A DNA stretch of 64,000 bases from NCBI GenBank assembly GCA_964556115.1, contig CAZKVC010000001.1:1-64000 (forward strand), written 5' to 3'. Every line of letters starts with the position of its first letter. The stretch's first letter is position 1. The notes below the pieces were generated by a model, which saw only the letters and a list, made by a program, of their open reading frames with translations, made no database searches and was not told where the DNA came from. Position numbers and translations under genes: made by a program. Below, in pieces: positions 26,125 through 34,908 of this stretch. The stretch is from Parvularcula sp964556115 (GTDB lineage: Bacteria > Pseudomonadota > Alphaproteobacteria > Caulobacterales > Parvularculaceae).

Positions 26125-26322
26125 CGGAGGTTCCGTTCTGAGATCTGACGGGCAGGATCGCGTGAGCGCCCTGCGCTGATCCGCGCCCTATCTCCGCAAG
26201 GGACAATGCTCCAGAACTTTGTGATCGATCCTCATTATGGTCGTCACCTCTCGGCATAAGAGGCGCCACTTCGCGCCTGCTTCCCGACGAAGAAAGGTGG
26301 TTCGCTCAGGGCCAGCCCGCCG

Positions 26323-26973
26323 CTACTCCTGAATGGCGAGAGCCAGCCTTCCCAGGGTGACGATCTCGTCGTCCTCGAGAATGTCGTTGCCGTCGGCATC
26401 GGCGACTTCGTAGCGTTCGGCGAAGGCGCGGCCCATATCCTCGCGGCTGACTTCCATCGTGCCGCCGGTGATGTCCCTGATGAAGTCGTCGCGGCCAGCG
26501 GCGACCCAGCCCTCTGGCAAGCCTGTCTCGCCCTGCGTATCGGCAGTGCCGACTGCGGAGGCGCCAGGCTCGTCGCCATCAGGTCTGCCGATATTGTTGT
26601 CGGACTGGCCGAGCGCCGGGGCGACGATGAGGTATTCTTCCCCCGCCAGGACGCCGTCATCATTGGTATCGGCACGCTCGAAACTGTTGTCGACGAGAGC
26701 CTGGATGTCGGAAGGAATTCGCACTTCCGAAAGGGTGACGAGGGCCGGGTCGAGGCGCTCCCCTTCTTCTTCGGCAATCTCCTCGTCGAGAAGGACCGGA
26801 TTGTCGTCGTCGCCGAGCGCCCCGGCCATTCCGTCGTTGAAGTCCTCTTCATTGTCCTTGGGCTCGAGGGGGTTCTGGTCGACGTCACTCACCCTCCCCT
26901 CGTCGCCGTCACCGCAGGCAACAAGCGTAAGCGCCGAGAAGCAAAACAGGGCGGCAATCCAGTTCTTTGTCAT
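26323..26973 (-). CDS. EF-hand calcium-binding lipoprotein
   Basis: 216 residues with lipoprotein signal peptide (LTLVACG, lipid-modified Cys at about residue 20). The mature protein is very acidic. Two EF-hand loops are visible: DTNDDGVLAGEE (about 98-109) and DADGNDILEDDE (about 193-204). It is probably anchored in the periplasm and binds calcium. The ATG at 26973 sits at the signal peptide. It is the first gene past the end of the puf operon, 155 nt from pufM, with a strong hairpin between. Confidence 0.8.
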   Translation of the reverse strand: MTKNWIAALFCFSALTLVACGDGDEGRVSDVDQNPLEPKDNEEDFNDGMAGALGDDDNPVLLDEEIAEEEGERLDPALVTLSEVRIPSDIQALVDNSFERADTNDDGVLAGEEYLIVAPALGQSDNNIGRPDGDEPGASAVGTADTQGETGLPEGWVAAGRDDFIRDITGGTMEVSREDMGRAFAERYEVADADGNDILEDDEIVTLGRLALAIQE

Positions 26974-27081
26974 GGTCAGTCCTCTCAGCACATGAAGGGT
27001 CAGGGAACTCTTCGCCGACGCGTGGGGTACTGATCCCGCGCCCGGAAGCTGCCGGGCGAATGCTTTGGCGAATGGCCCGTT

Positions 27082-27120
27082 CCTCCGCCTGCCGCACTTT
27101 GCAGTGATCGGCGGCGGAGG
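27082..27120 (-). terminator. Extended hairpin after pufM
   Basis: CCTCCGCC, bulge T, GCCG and CACT pair with AGTG, CGGC and GGCGGAGG, giving about 16 bp with a TTGC loop. It begins 8 nt after the pufM stop on the minus strand. No U tract follows, so it may stabilise the puf mRNA 3' end as well as help to stop transcription. Confidence 0.6.
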
Positions 27121-27127
27121 TTGGGCA

Positions 27128-28051
27128 TTAGTAAGGCGCCGCGAAATTGTTGCGGGTGCCCCAGTCGTACCAGTTGTCGACGACCGTGCCGGTCAGGAGG
27201 ATCCCGATACCGCCTGTGATCGTCGTCAGAACCGCAAACCACCACGCCCAGCGGTGGATCGACTCCATCGAGGCGTTGAAGCCCATGGTCCAGCGCCAGA
27301 ACAGCGCCGCCCTCTCCGATGCGGAGCCGCGGTCGTAGATCTGCTCGATCTCCCGCTCACCGCCATAGCGGCCGACCGCCAGGATCGTGGCGCCGTGCAT
27401 CGCGAAGAGCAGCGTCGATCCGTACAGGAACACGATCGAAAGCATGTGGAACGGGTTGTAGAAGAGGTTCCCGTAGACCAGCGAGAAGTTGTTGGTCCAA
27501 TCGAGGTGCGGGAAGATGCCGAAAGGCACCGCCTCGCTCCAGCTTCCCATCGCCAGCGGCCTGATGAAGCCAAGCACGAGATAGAGCCAGATCGCCGCGG
27601 CGAAGGCCCATGAGATATGGGTGCCGAGGCCGAGCTGCCTTGCCCTTCTGTAGGACCTGACCCACCAGAGGATGATCGAGGTCGTCAGGAAGAAGCCCGC
27701 AATCAGCCACCATCCGCCCTCGTTCAGCGGAGGCAGGACCTGAAGACCATACTCCGGGCTCGGAGGATCGAGGGACAGCCATGGAAGCTGGCCGACGAAC
27801 TTGACCGGGTTCCAGCCGACGCTCGCCCACATGTTCATGCCGATAATGATGATCGCCAGGGCGCCGCAGGCGAGCGAAGCCACGCCGGTGAAACCGAGAT
27901 AGATCGGCCCCAGCTGGGCGTCGCCGATCTTGCCCAGCCAGTAGTTGTGCGAGGTGATCAGGTCACGGCGCTCGCCCCGGGGGAGCGGCACGCCGAGGTC
28001 GGTATGGCCCCGGACCTGAACCTGCGTGAGTAGGTTTTGATAATCAGCCAT
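27128..28051 (-). CDS. pufM: Photosynthetic reaction centre M subunit
   Basis: 307-residue integral membrane protein that binds bacteriochlorophylls, quinone QA and the non-haem iron together with the L subunit. Five helices are visible, with the special-pair and iron-ligand histidines in FYNPFHML, FAMHGATI and SIHRWAWW. The length matches the family (about 307-325) and there is no C-terminal extension. It lies 12 nt after pufL and is the last gene of the puf operon; no pufC (tetrahaem cytochrome) follows. Confidence 0.97.
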   Translation of the reverse strand: MADYQNLLTQVQVRGHTDLGVPLPRGERRDLITSHNYWLGKIGDAQLGPIYLGFTGVASLACGALAIIIIGMNMWASVGWNPVKFVGQLPWLSLDPPSPEYGLQVLPPLNEGGWWLIAGFFLTTSIILWWVRSYRRARQLGLGTHISWAFAAAIWLYLVLGFIRPLAMGSWSEAVPFGIFPHLDWTNNFSLVYGNLFYNPFHMLSIVFLYGSTLLFAMHGATILAVGRYGGEREIEQIYDRGSASERAALFWRWTMGFNASMESIHRWAWWFAVLTTITGGIGILLTGTVVDNWYDWGTRNNFAAPY

Positions 28052-28063
28052 CGGATGCCTCTT

Positions 28064-28891
28064 CTAGTCCCGCCAAATGGGGACGTTTTTCCAGAAGTCC
28101 CACCAGTCGATCCATGAACCCTCGTAGAAGGGACCACTGATCACGATACAGATCGCACTCCAGATACCGGCGTTCAGGGCAAGGAACAGTCCGACGCGGT
28201 GAATACCCAGCGTACCGACCGAATAGCCTATGAAATCCCGGAAGAAGGCGTTCTCGTGTTCCGGCGTCTTCACCACCTTGCCCTTGCCCGGATTGGTCGC
28301 CGCCAGGACGAGCCCGCCGTGCATCGCAAGTGCCAATGTGGTCGTGAAGAAGAAGGTGATCGCAATCATGTGCGCCGGGTTGTAGTGAAAGTTCCCGTAC
28401 TGATAGCCCGTCTGGTAGACCCAATCGAGGTGGCTCATGATGCCGTAGGGGAAGCCGTATCCCCACGCTCCCATCAGGAACGGGCGGATGACCACAAGGG
28501 TGACATAAGCCAGGATCGCCGTCGCGAAGGCGATGGGCACATGATAGCCCATACCCAGCTTGCGGCAGATTTCGACCTCGCGAAGTGCCCAGGACGAGAA
28601 GGCGCCGATGGCGCAGATGGTGATGATCTGCCAGAGCCCTCCCTCCGCCATGGGCGCAAGGGCGAGGCCGTAGGCGACATCCGGCGGATCGATACTGATC
28701 AGCCATGGGTTCCAGGTATCGCCGAGAGATGCGCCAAAAAAGATCAGCAGCGTACCGAGGATGGCGAAGAAAGCGGATGTGACGCCGAAGAAGCCCACAT
28801 AGAACGGCCCAACCCAGAAATCGAACAGGTCACCGCCGATCAGCGTACCGCCTCGCACGCGATATTTTCGTTCAAAACTCAGAAGCGCCAT
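28064..28891 (-). CDS. pufL: Photosynthetic reaction centre L subunit
   Basis: 275 residues, five membrane helices. Forms the active electron-transfer branch with PufM. The conserved block SHLDWVYQTGYQYGNFHYNP includes the special-pair His, and AMHGGLVL plus GTLGIHRVG carry the iron and QB-site His. The ATG at 28891 follows GGAGGG. Separated from pufA by 126 nt containing hairpins that may set the LH1/RC ratio by mRNA stability. Confidence 0.97.
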   Translation of the reverse strand: MALLSFERKYRVRGGTLIGGDLFDFWVGPFYVGFFGVTSAFFAILGTLLIFFGASLGDTWNPWLISIDPPDVAYGLALAPMAEGGLWQIITICAIGAFSSWALREVEICRKLGMGYHVPIAFATAILAYVTLVVIRPFLMGAWGYGFPYGIMSHLDWVYQTGYQYGNFHYNPAHMIAITFFFTTTLALAMHGGLVLAATNPGKGKVVKTPEHENAFFRDFIGYSVGTLGIHRVGLFLALNAGIWSAICIVISGPFYEGSWIDWWDFWKNVPIWRD

Positions 28892-28965
28892 GGGTCGAGG
28901 CCCTCCAGCCTAGGTTGCGCAAATGCCGCCGTGCCAGCAGCGGCCGATCTGTCTGTCATTCATTC

Positions 28966-29012
28966 CCGCATGGCGGGGCGAAGAGGAGAAGTCGCCAACC
29001 GCTCCTCTTCGC
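28966..29012 (-). other. Intercistronic pufA-pufL hairpins
   Basis: A perfect 11-bp stem (28978-28988 with 29002-29012; GCGAAGAGGAG / CTCCTCTTCGC, 13-nt loop) starts 4 nt after the pufA stop. Next to it is a small CCCGC-ATG-GCGGG hairpin (28966-28978) that shares its last G. In purple bacteria such hairpins keep the pufBA part of the mRNA more stable than pufLM. Confidence 0.75.
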
Positions 29013-29016
29013 AGTT

Positions 29017-29202
29017 TCAGGACAGCCTGAACTCATCCACGTCGTAGGACACGGAGGAAATCTCAGTCGGTGCCGTTCCAAGCCAGTTGAAACGCGGTGA
29101 GCTGAGAAGAATGAAGTGGATCAGCAGCGCAAGGACGAACAGGAAGACGAAAAGTCCTACCAGTGCCCGGCGCGGATCGAAGAGTTGCCAAACTCGCCAC
29201 AT
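29017..29202 (-). CDS. pufA: Light-harvesting 1 alpha subunit
   Basis: 61 residues: an N-terminal MWRVWQLFDPRR head, one membrane helix with the bacteriochlorophyll-ligand His in LIHFILLSS, and a C-terminal tail. This is the LH1 alpha form (W-x-x-FDPRR signature), not LH2. Follows pufB by 9 nt. Confidence 0.95.
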   Translation of the reverse strand: MWRVWQLFDPRRALVGLFVFLFVLALLIHFILLSSPRFNWLGTAPTEISSVSYDVDEFRLS

Positions 29203-29211
29203 GGTGACCCC

Positions 29212-29451
29212 CTAGCCTATCAGTGTCAGAAGAGAATTCGGAACCGCGCTGGTCAGCGAAGCATAACCATCAGGGCCCGGGATCCATGGACGCCACAGCC
29301 AAACGAGGATGTGCGCCAGGACGGCGACGGCGGTGAATCCCAAGAAACTTGCAATGAAGATCTTGTGGAATTCCTGGGCTTCCTTCTCGCTGAGCCCGGA
29401 AAGCGATTCCCGGACGACAGTTTGCGAGGAAGCAGGTGTCGTTGTAGACAT
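29212..29451 (-). CDS. pufB: Light-harvesting 1 beta subunit with long C-terminus
   Basis: 79 residues. LSGLSEKEAQEFHKIF is the beta-type N-terminus and AHILVWLWRPW carries the bacteriochlorophyll-ligand His and the usual terminal motif. About 20 further residues (IPGPDGYASLTSAVPNSLL and beyond) follow the point where typical LH1 beta chains end. It has a strong Shine-Dalgarno (GGAGAAGGAG). First of the pufBALM block, 93 nt after pufQ. Confidence 0.92.
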   Translation of the reverse strand: MSTTTPASSQTVVRESLSGLSEKEAQEFHKIFIASFLGFTAVAVLAHILVWLWRPWIPGPDGYASLTSAVPNSLLTLIG

Positions 29452-29544
29452 GATCTGTACTCCTTCTCCTTTTCGTTGCTTTCCGCCGCAGTTCTCCCCG
29501 CGACACGGGTTCCGTCGTCCGCCATCGGCGAAACGGGCGGATGG

Positions 29545-29814
29545 CTACCGGCCCATGAAGATCCATGGGACGGTGGTTCTGTTCAGTTCGATCACCTCAC
29601 CGAAGAAATGACGCTTCGGCTCTGACCTGGTGCGCCCGCCAAGGCGCATTCCCAGGACGGCAAGGACCGCGAAGGGAAAGAGGAGAACCGTATAAAGACG
29701 GTACTCCAGCCGGTCGTGCCGGTGCAGCTCTTCGCCGGATGCGCGGCGCGATCGCTGGATCGCGCTCGCCGGGGCCGCGGTATGCGCGCCCAGTCCACTC
29801 AGAGTTTCGCTCAT
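29545..29814 (-). CDS. pufQ: PufQ, puf-operon assembly protein
   Basis: 89 residues with one central membrane helix (LYTVLLFPFAVLAVLGM) between a His/Arg-rich head and a basic tail. PufQ is a membrane protein needed for normal bacteriochlorophyll and antenna levels. It overlaps bchZ by 4 nt (ATGA), tying the puf operon to the bchCXYZ genes. Family assignment rests mainly on position, size and the single helix. Confidence 0.75.
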   Translation of the reverse strand: MSETLSGLGAHTAAPASAIQRSRRASGEELHRHDRLEYRLYTVLLFPFAVLAVLGMRLGGRTRSEPKRHFFGEVIELNRTTVPWIFMGR

Positions 29815-31268
29815 GCCGCTTCTCCCTTGGGTTTCCGGCGATCATTGGCAGGCAGATGCTGGGGGCTGACGATGTCATGGCCCGTTGCTCTGGCTGCCTG
29901 TTCTGCCTTGTCGCGAAGGGTCTTCGCGGCAGAAATTCTTGCGATGACGGGATATTGCGCGACGAGTTCGTCGAGGCGCTCGGTTGCGTCATCGGCCCAC
30001 GGCATCGCCGCTGCCATGGGAATGGGGGTCGGCGCGACCTCGTCGAGGTCGGCGCTGAGAGGAAGGATGTGGAAGAGCGCGTCGAAGAGGCCGTTGCAGT
30101 ATTCCTGCACGACGTTGACGCAGCCCGCATAACCCATGAACGGCGTGCCGGTATGCCGCCTGATGACAGCGCCGGGGAAGGAAGCCGGTATGTAGACGGA
30201 CTGCACCCGCTCTTCCTGGATATACATGCGCTCGTTGAAGCTGCCGAAGACAACGAAGGGCCGCTTCTCGGCGATCAGTGCCCGGACCTCGTCATTGTCG
30301 GACTTCTTGCCTGCCACCCGGCTGATCGCGAAGGCGCAGGGCAGGCCCAGTTCGTCTTCGAGAAAGTTCCGAAGGCCCCGGGCGTAGGTTTCGTTGGCGA
30401 CGACACCGAAATTCGCGGTGCCGAAGAAATCCTGCGTCACCGACCGCCAAAGGTCCCAGAGCGGTTTGGCGGTGGTGTGCTTTTCCTTCTCGATGAAGGG
30501 CTCGGGGTCAAGCTCCGTCAGCTCACCGAGCTTGCGCAGGAACTTGGTCGTCGAATGAAGGCCGATCGGCGCCTGAAGATAGGGCTTGCCGAGTGCCTCG
30601 CAGAGAAGACGACCATATTCCCGGTAGAGACAGATATTGACGTCCGCGTCGATCAGCTTGCGCGTGTCTTCGACATGGGAGCCGAGCGGGTAGACGAGAT
30701 TGATCTCGGCACCGATCCCTTCGACCAGGCGGCAGATCTCCGCGAGGTCGGAAGGCATGTTGAACATGCCGTAGCCCGGGCCGATGATGTTGACCTTGGG
30801 CTTTGCCCCCTCTTCCCGTTTGGCGGGTTTGGGGTCACGACCCTTGGTCTGTCCGTATTCGGTCCACAGCCAGAGAAGCGCCCGGTCGGCGCTTTCCCAC
30901 TGGTCCTCATCGATGGTGCGCGGCAGGAATCGCGCGATGTTCGAGCCCTCTGGCGTCACGCCGCCGCCGATCATTTCGGCGATCGAGCCGGTCACGACGA
31001 CCGCCGGTAGGTCCGGGTCCATCACGCTGCGCGCGCGCTTCATCGCCTCTTCGGTGCCTTTCTGGCCGAGTTCTTCCTCGGCAAGGCCGGTCACGACGAT
31101 CGGAAGCTCATGCGGCGGCAAGGCGTCCGTGTAGTGAAGAACCGAAGTGACCGGCAGGTTCTCGCAGCCGACGGGGCCGTCGATGATGACCTGCAGGCCC
31201 TTGATAGCCGTAAAGACGTAGACGGAACCCCAATAGCCGCCGGCGCGATCGTGATCCTGGATCAGCAT
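29811..31268 (-). CDS. bchZ: Chlorophyllide a reductase subunit BchZ
   Basis: 485 residues; the catalytic partner of BchY in the nitrogenase-like chlorophyllide oxidoreductase that reduces ring B (C7=C8) to bacteriochlorophyllide. VGCENLPVT carries an N-terminal cysteine of the cluster-binding core, and GPGYGMFNMPSD follows. The family length is about 490. Overlaps bchY by 7 nt and pufQ by 4 nt in the crtF/bchCXYZ/puf transcription unit. Confidence 0.96.
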   Translation of the reverse strand: MLIQDHDRAGGYWGSVYVFTAIKGLQVIIDGPVGCENLPVTSVLHYTDALPPHELPIVVTGLAEEELGQKGTEEAMKRARSVMDPDLPAVVVTGSIAEMIGGGVTPEGSNIARFLPRTIDEDQWESADRALLWLWTEYGQTKGRDPKPAKREEGAKPKVNIIGPGYGMFNMPSDLAEICRLVEGIGAEINLVYPLGSHVEDTRKLIDADVNICLYREYGRLLCEALGKPYLQAPIGLHSTTKFLRKLGELTELDPEPFIEKEKHTTAKPLWDLWRSVTQDFFGTANFGVVANETYARGLRNFLEDELGLPCAFAISRVAGKKSDNDEVRALIAEKRPFVVFGSFNERMYIQEERVQSVYIPASFPGAVIRRHTGTPFMGYAGCVNVVQEYCNGLFDALFHILPLSADLDEVAPTPIPMAAAMPWADDATERLDELVAQYPVIARISAAKTLRDKAEQAARATGHDIVSPQHLPANDRRKPKGEAA

Positions 31269-32818
31269 GTGACAGGCTCCTCGATCTTTGCGGCCTTGCG
31301 CTTTTCGGCGGCGAGGCGCTTGCGGGCGTTCTTTTGGCGAAGGATGTCGGTCTTGGGCGGTGTGTCGCGCCAGACCCCTGCATTGTCGCCCATCCCGACC
31401 CCCTCGAAGAAGGCGTTCATCGCTTCGAAGCGAGCCTTGTTGTTGGCTGCGGCGTTGATCGTCTGCGCAAGCGACGCTGCGCCCGGCGGGCCGAGCAGAG
31501 GCCTGGCAGAGATGAGGTTCGTGAAGTAAAGTGCCGGAATCGCCCGCTCTTTTGCCTTCTGAACGACCGGAGTCGTGCCGATCACAAGGTCAGGCTCGAA
31601 CTCCTCGAAGGCCTCGAGGTCCTGCTCCAGCGAAGCGCGGTACTGAACGCGCACGCCCCTTGCCGTCAGCCACTCATAGTCGGCTTCGGAGTACGGAGTT
31701 TTCGGGAGGGCCGTGCCGACATAGCGGAGGTCCGCGCCCGCTTCGACCAGCAGGCGGCCGACGATGAGTTCCGATCCTTCGTAGCCGGACAGGGTGATGC
31801 GGGCGTTGATCGGCGATGCGGACAGCGCGGCGGAAATCGCCGGAAGCGCGGCATTCTGCGCCGCCGCGATCTTGGCCGCGGGAAGCCCGCAGGCTTCGCC
31901 GATACCGGCAAGCCAGTCCGCCGTACCCTCGCGCCCGACCGGGGCGGAGCCGACGACCGGGCGGCCAGCGGCTTTGAACTCCCTGATCGACGCCGTGTAG
32001 AAGGGGTGGACCGCTGCAACGGCGGCACCGTCCAGGGCCATGTAGAGTTCGCGCCATTCGCGAGTGGGAACGGTCGCGCCTGCCGCGAGGCCCATGGGCT
32101 TGAGGATCTGGCTGACGGTGATCGGGTCGGCCGGGAACATCTCGCCGAGGAGCGTGATCTTGGGCAGGTCCGCGGTATCCGAAGCGGCCCGGTGAACGGG
32201 CCCGGTCTCGGCCTCGCGCCGCGCGGCGGCCAGCATGGCGCCCGCCAAGACATCCTTCGCCTCGGCATGGGTCGGCACGCCGAAGCCCGGCACGTCGATA
32301 CCAACGATCCGTACGCCGTTGATCTCCTTGGGAAGAAGCCTCAGCGGCACACCTGAAGCGGTCGGCACACAGAGATTGGTGACGATCACCGTATCGTACT
32401 TGTCGGGGTCGGCGGTGTTGTAGACCGCCTCGCGGATATCTTCGAAGAGCTTCCCGGTGACCAAGGTCTCGGAGTTGAAGGGTACGTAGCCAACGCTTCG
32501 CTTCGCCCCGTAAAAGTGCGATGTGAAGGTCAGTCCGTAGACACAGCATGCCGATCCTGAAAGGATCGTTGCGGTACGGCGCATTCTGAGGCCGACGCGT
32601 AAGGAACCAAAGGCCGGGCACATGCTTTGTGGCTGGTCGTGGGGGCCTTTCGGATAGTCCTTCTCGAACGCCTCCATCAGCGCGCCGTTGCCTGCAGCTT
32701 CGGCGGCGGCCTTCATCTTTTCCGGCCCGGCATGGCAGCCCGCGTCCTGCGGCTCGGCAGACCCGGCCCGCGACGCACCGCCAACGGTGTCGATGAGGGA
32801 GATGGTGCCGTCAGCCAT
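31262..32818 (-). CDS. bchY: Chlorophyllide a reductase subunit BchY
   Basis: 518 residues, MoFe-alpha-like half of the chlorophyllide oxidoreductase catalytic component. Cluster-ligand cysteines are visible in QSMCPAFG (about 66), GSACCVYG (about 90) and TNLCVPT (about 149). Starts 3 nt after bchX and runs into bchZ with a 7-nt overlap. Confidence 0.96.
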   Translation of the reverse strand: MADGTISLIDTVGGASRAGSAEPQDAGCHAGPEKMKAAAEAAGNGALMEAFEKDYPKGPHDQPQSMCPAFGSLRVGLRMRRTATILSGSACCVYGLTFTSHFYGAKRSVGYVPFNSETLVTGKLFEDIREAVYNTADPDKYDTVIVTNLCVPTASGVPLRLLPKEINGVRIVGIDVPGFGVPTHAEAKDVLAGAMLAAARREAETGPVHRAASDTADLPKITLLGEMFPADPITVSQILKPMGLAAGATVPTREWRELYMALDGAAVAAVHPFYTASIREFKAAGRPVVGSAPVGREGTADWLAGIGEACGLPAAKIAAAQNAALPAISAALSASPINARITLSGYEGSELIVGRLLVEAGADLRYVGTALPKTPYSEADYEWLTARGVRVQYRASLEQDLEAFEEFEPDLVIGTTPVVQKAKERAIPALYFTNLISARPLLGPPGAASLAQTINAAANNKARFEAMNAFFEGVGMGDNAGVWRDTPPKTDILRQKNARKRLAAEKRKAAKIEEPVTC

Positions 32819-32821
32819 GGT

Positions 32822-33835
32822 TCAGATCTCCTCGTAGACGACTTCGAGGGAGGGCTTGTCGAACGAAGCCTGGCCGCACATGTCGGCCATGGTGGCAGGC
32901 TCGAGCCGTACATCCGCACCCGTCTCTTCGTCATCGAAGAGGCCGAGAAGATCGTCGTGGGTCAGCGGCTCGGGGTGAACCGGCGGAGCCTCAGCGACGT
33001 TGGCAGCGAGGTCTGAGAAGAGCGGCGCCCATGGGCCACCCGGCCTTCCGACGATCTGGTAGTTGGCGCTCATCCGCCGGATGTCGTCATCGGCCGGAAT
33101 GGCCGAGAGCACGGGGATTCCCACCGCCTCGGCGAAAGCCTGCGCTTCGCCGGTTCCGTCGTCCTTGTTGATGACCATTCCGGCCACGCCGACATTACCG
33201 CCGAGCTTGCGGAAATATTCGACTGCGGAGCAGACATTGTTGGCGACGTAGAGGGACTGAAGGTCGTTCGATGCGACCACGATCACCTTCTGGCACATGT
33301 CGCGGGCGATCGGCAGGCCGAACCCTCCGCATACGACATCTCCGAGGAAATCGAGAAGGACATAGTCGAAGTCCCACTCGTGAAAGCCAAGCTTCTCGAG
33401 AAGTTCGAAGCCGTGGATGATACCGCGGCCGCCGCATCCACGACCGACCTCGGGACCACCGAGTTCCATGGCGTAGACGCCGTCGCGCTTGAAGCAGACA
33501 TCGCCGATCTCGACAGGCTCACCGGCTTCCTTCTTCTTGCTGGATGTCTCGATGATGGTCGGGCAGGCCCTGCCCTTGAAGAGCAGCGAGGTGGTGTCGC
33601 TCTTCGGGTCGCAGCCGATCAGCAGCACCTTCTTGCCCTGCTGCGCCATCATGTAGCTGAGATTGGCGAGGGTGAAACTCTTCCCGATACCGCCTTTCCC
33701 GTAGATGGCGATGATCTGGGTTTCCTTGGTCACTGGACCGGTCGCAACCTCTGGCTCGGCTTCCGAAGCCTCCTGGCGAAGGTCGGAAACCCGGCGCGCT
33801 TCGGCATCTTCGTAGCGGTCGTTGGTGAAATCCAT
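32822..33835 (-). CDS. bchX: Chlorophyllide a reductase iron protein BchX
   Basis: 337-residue NifH-like ATPase that donates electrons to BchYZ. P-loop YGKGGIGKSF (about 50), and the two Fe4S4-ligand Cys in GRGCGGRG and DVVCGGFG. It has the usual long N-terminal extension of BchX relative to BchL. ATG at 33835 overlaps the bchC stop (TGATG); an ATG at 33850 is also in frame but extends into bchC. Confidence 0.97.
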   Translation of the reverse strand: MDFTNDRYEDAEARRVSDLRQEASEAEPEVATGPVTKETQIIAIYGKGGIGKSFTLANLSYMMAQQGKKVLLIGCDPKSDTTSLLFKGRACPTIIETSSKKKEAGEPVEIGDVCFKRDGVYAMELGGPEVGRGCGGRGIIHGFELLEKLGFHEWDFDYVLLDFLGDVVCGGFGLPIARDMCQKVIVVASNDLQSLYVANNVCSAVEYFRKLGGNVGVAGMVINKDDGTGEAQAFAEAVGIPVLSAIPADDDIRRMSANYQIVGRPGGPWAPLFSDLAANVAEAPPVHPEPLTHDDLLGLFDDEETGADVRLEPATMADMCGQASFDKPSLEVVYEEI

Positions 33836-34770
33836 CAGGCAGTCTCCCAATCGAGAGTCATCTTGAAACAGTCAGGGTCGGTGAAGGCGGTACGGTAGGC
33901 CTCTTTTGCCTCCGTCCACGGATGGCTGTGCGACACGAGGCCGGAGAGCGAGAGCTTGCGTTTCGCCACGAGCTTCAGCACCGCCTCGAGGTCGGAGGGG
34001 CGCCACTCCGCCGCGATGCGGAAGCGTGCCTCCTTCTGGAAAGCCGGGGCGAAGGCAAAACCGACTTCGCCCGGATAGAAGCCTGCAAGAACGATGGTCC
34101 CGCCATGGGCGACAGCGCCGACCAGCTTGTCGATCACTGCGCGATTGCCGCTGGCATCGTAGATCTGGCGATAATCCCTCGAGGGATCCTTGTCCGCGGT
34201 GATCGCGCTGATACCTTCGGCGCGCTGACGTGCCGGGTTGGTCTCCCACACTTGCGGCGCAGGATGACCCATGGCGACGGTAAGGCGAAACAAGAGCCTT
34301 CCCAAGGCGCCGAAGCCGACGACCAGGTCCGGCGCTTCGCCCTCGTCCATTGCATGATAGGCGGTCGCGGCAAGGGACAGCATCAGGGCTTCGTCGGTAG
34401 GAAGATCGCCTATCGGATAGACCTTGCTTTCCGGGGCGACGAGCCGCGAAGCTGCGCCGCCGAAGAGCGAGCGCACGGCATCGAAACTGTGCGCACCAGG
34501 AACGAATACCCGCTTGTCCGCAAGCAGCGATCCGGGATCGGCGGAAATCACCCTGCCGACGCTCTCGTAACCGGGCACGAGGGGATAGCCCATTCCGGGA
34601 AAAAGCGGCATGTCCCCTGACCAGAAGAGCTTTTCCGTTCCGGAAGAAATGCTGGAAGCCTCTGTAGCGATGAGGACTTCACCGAGGTCCGGCGCCTTCA
34701 GATCGAGCCGTTCGAGAGATACCCGCTGGTCACCGTGAAACACGACAGCATCCGCCGAACGCTCCACCAT
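33835..34770 (-). CDS. bchC: Bacteriochlorophyllide a dehydrogenase BchC
   Basis: About 311-residue medium-chain dehydrogenase that oxidises 3-hydroxyethyl to the 3-acetyl group of bacteriochlorophyllide a. SSGTEKLFWSGDMP, the conserved BchC block, and a nucleotide-binding Rossmann-like region (VVGFGALGRLL) are present. The ATG at 34770 is preferred over ORF starts at 34836/34863 because family members begin close to this point and because a promoter with two PpsR boxes occupies 34839-34882. First gene of bchCXYZ-pufQBALM. Confidence 0.95.
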   Translation of the reverse strand: MVERSADAVVFHGDQRVSLERLDLKAPDLGEVLIATEASSISSGTEKLFWSGDMPLFPGMGYPLVPGYESVGRVISADPGSLLADKRVFVPGAHSFDAVRSLFGGAASRLVAPESKVYPIGDLPTDEALMLSLAATAYHAMDEGEAPDLVVGFGALGRLLFRLTVAMGHPAPQVWETNPARQRAEGISAITADKDPSRDYRQIYDASGNRAVIDKLVGAVAHGGTIVLAGFYPGEVGFAFAPAFQKEARFRIAAEWRPSDLEAVLKLVAKRKLSLSGLVSHSHPWTEAKEAYRTAFTDPDCFKMTLDWETA

Positions 34771-34838
34771 CGCCTTCGGAGCGAAGCTCCTTCCGGGATC
34801 GGTTTGGGGAAGGGTGGATGCGGGGACTGATTCCATTT

Positions 34839-34882
34839 TGTCATCGTAAATGGACAGCATCAACTGTCAACGGGAAATTACA
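34839..34882 (-). promoter_or_regulatory. bchC promoter with two PpsR/CrtJ boxes
   Basis: Two perfect TGT-N12-ACA palindromes at 34839-34856 and 34865-34882, 8 bp apart. On the minus strand the upstream box ends in TTGACA (-35, 34870-34865) and the downstream box contains TACGAT (-10, 34848-34843), 16 nt apart. PpsR bound here would cover both promoter elements, as in other phototrophic Alphaproteobacteria. Confidence 0.85.
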
Positions 34883-34908
34883 TCATGACGGAAATGGGAA
34901 CTGACACG

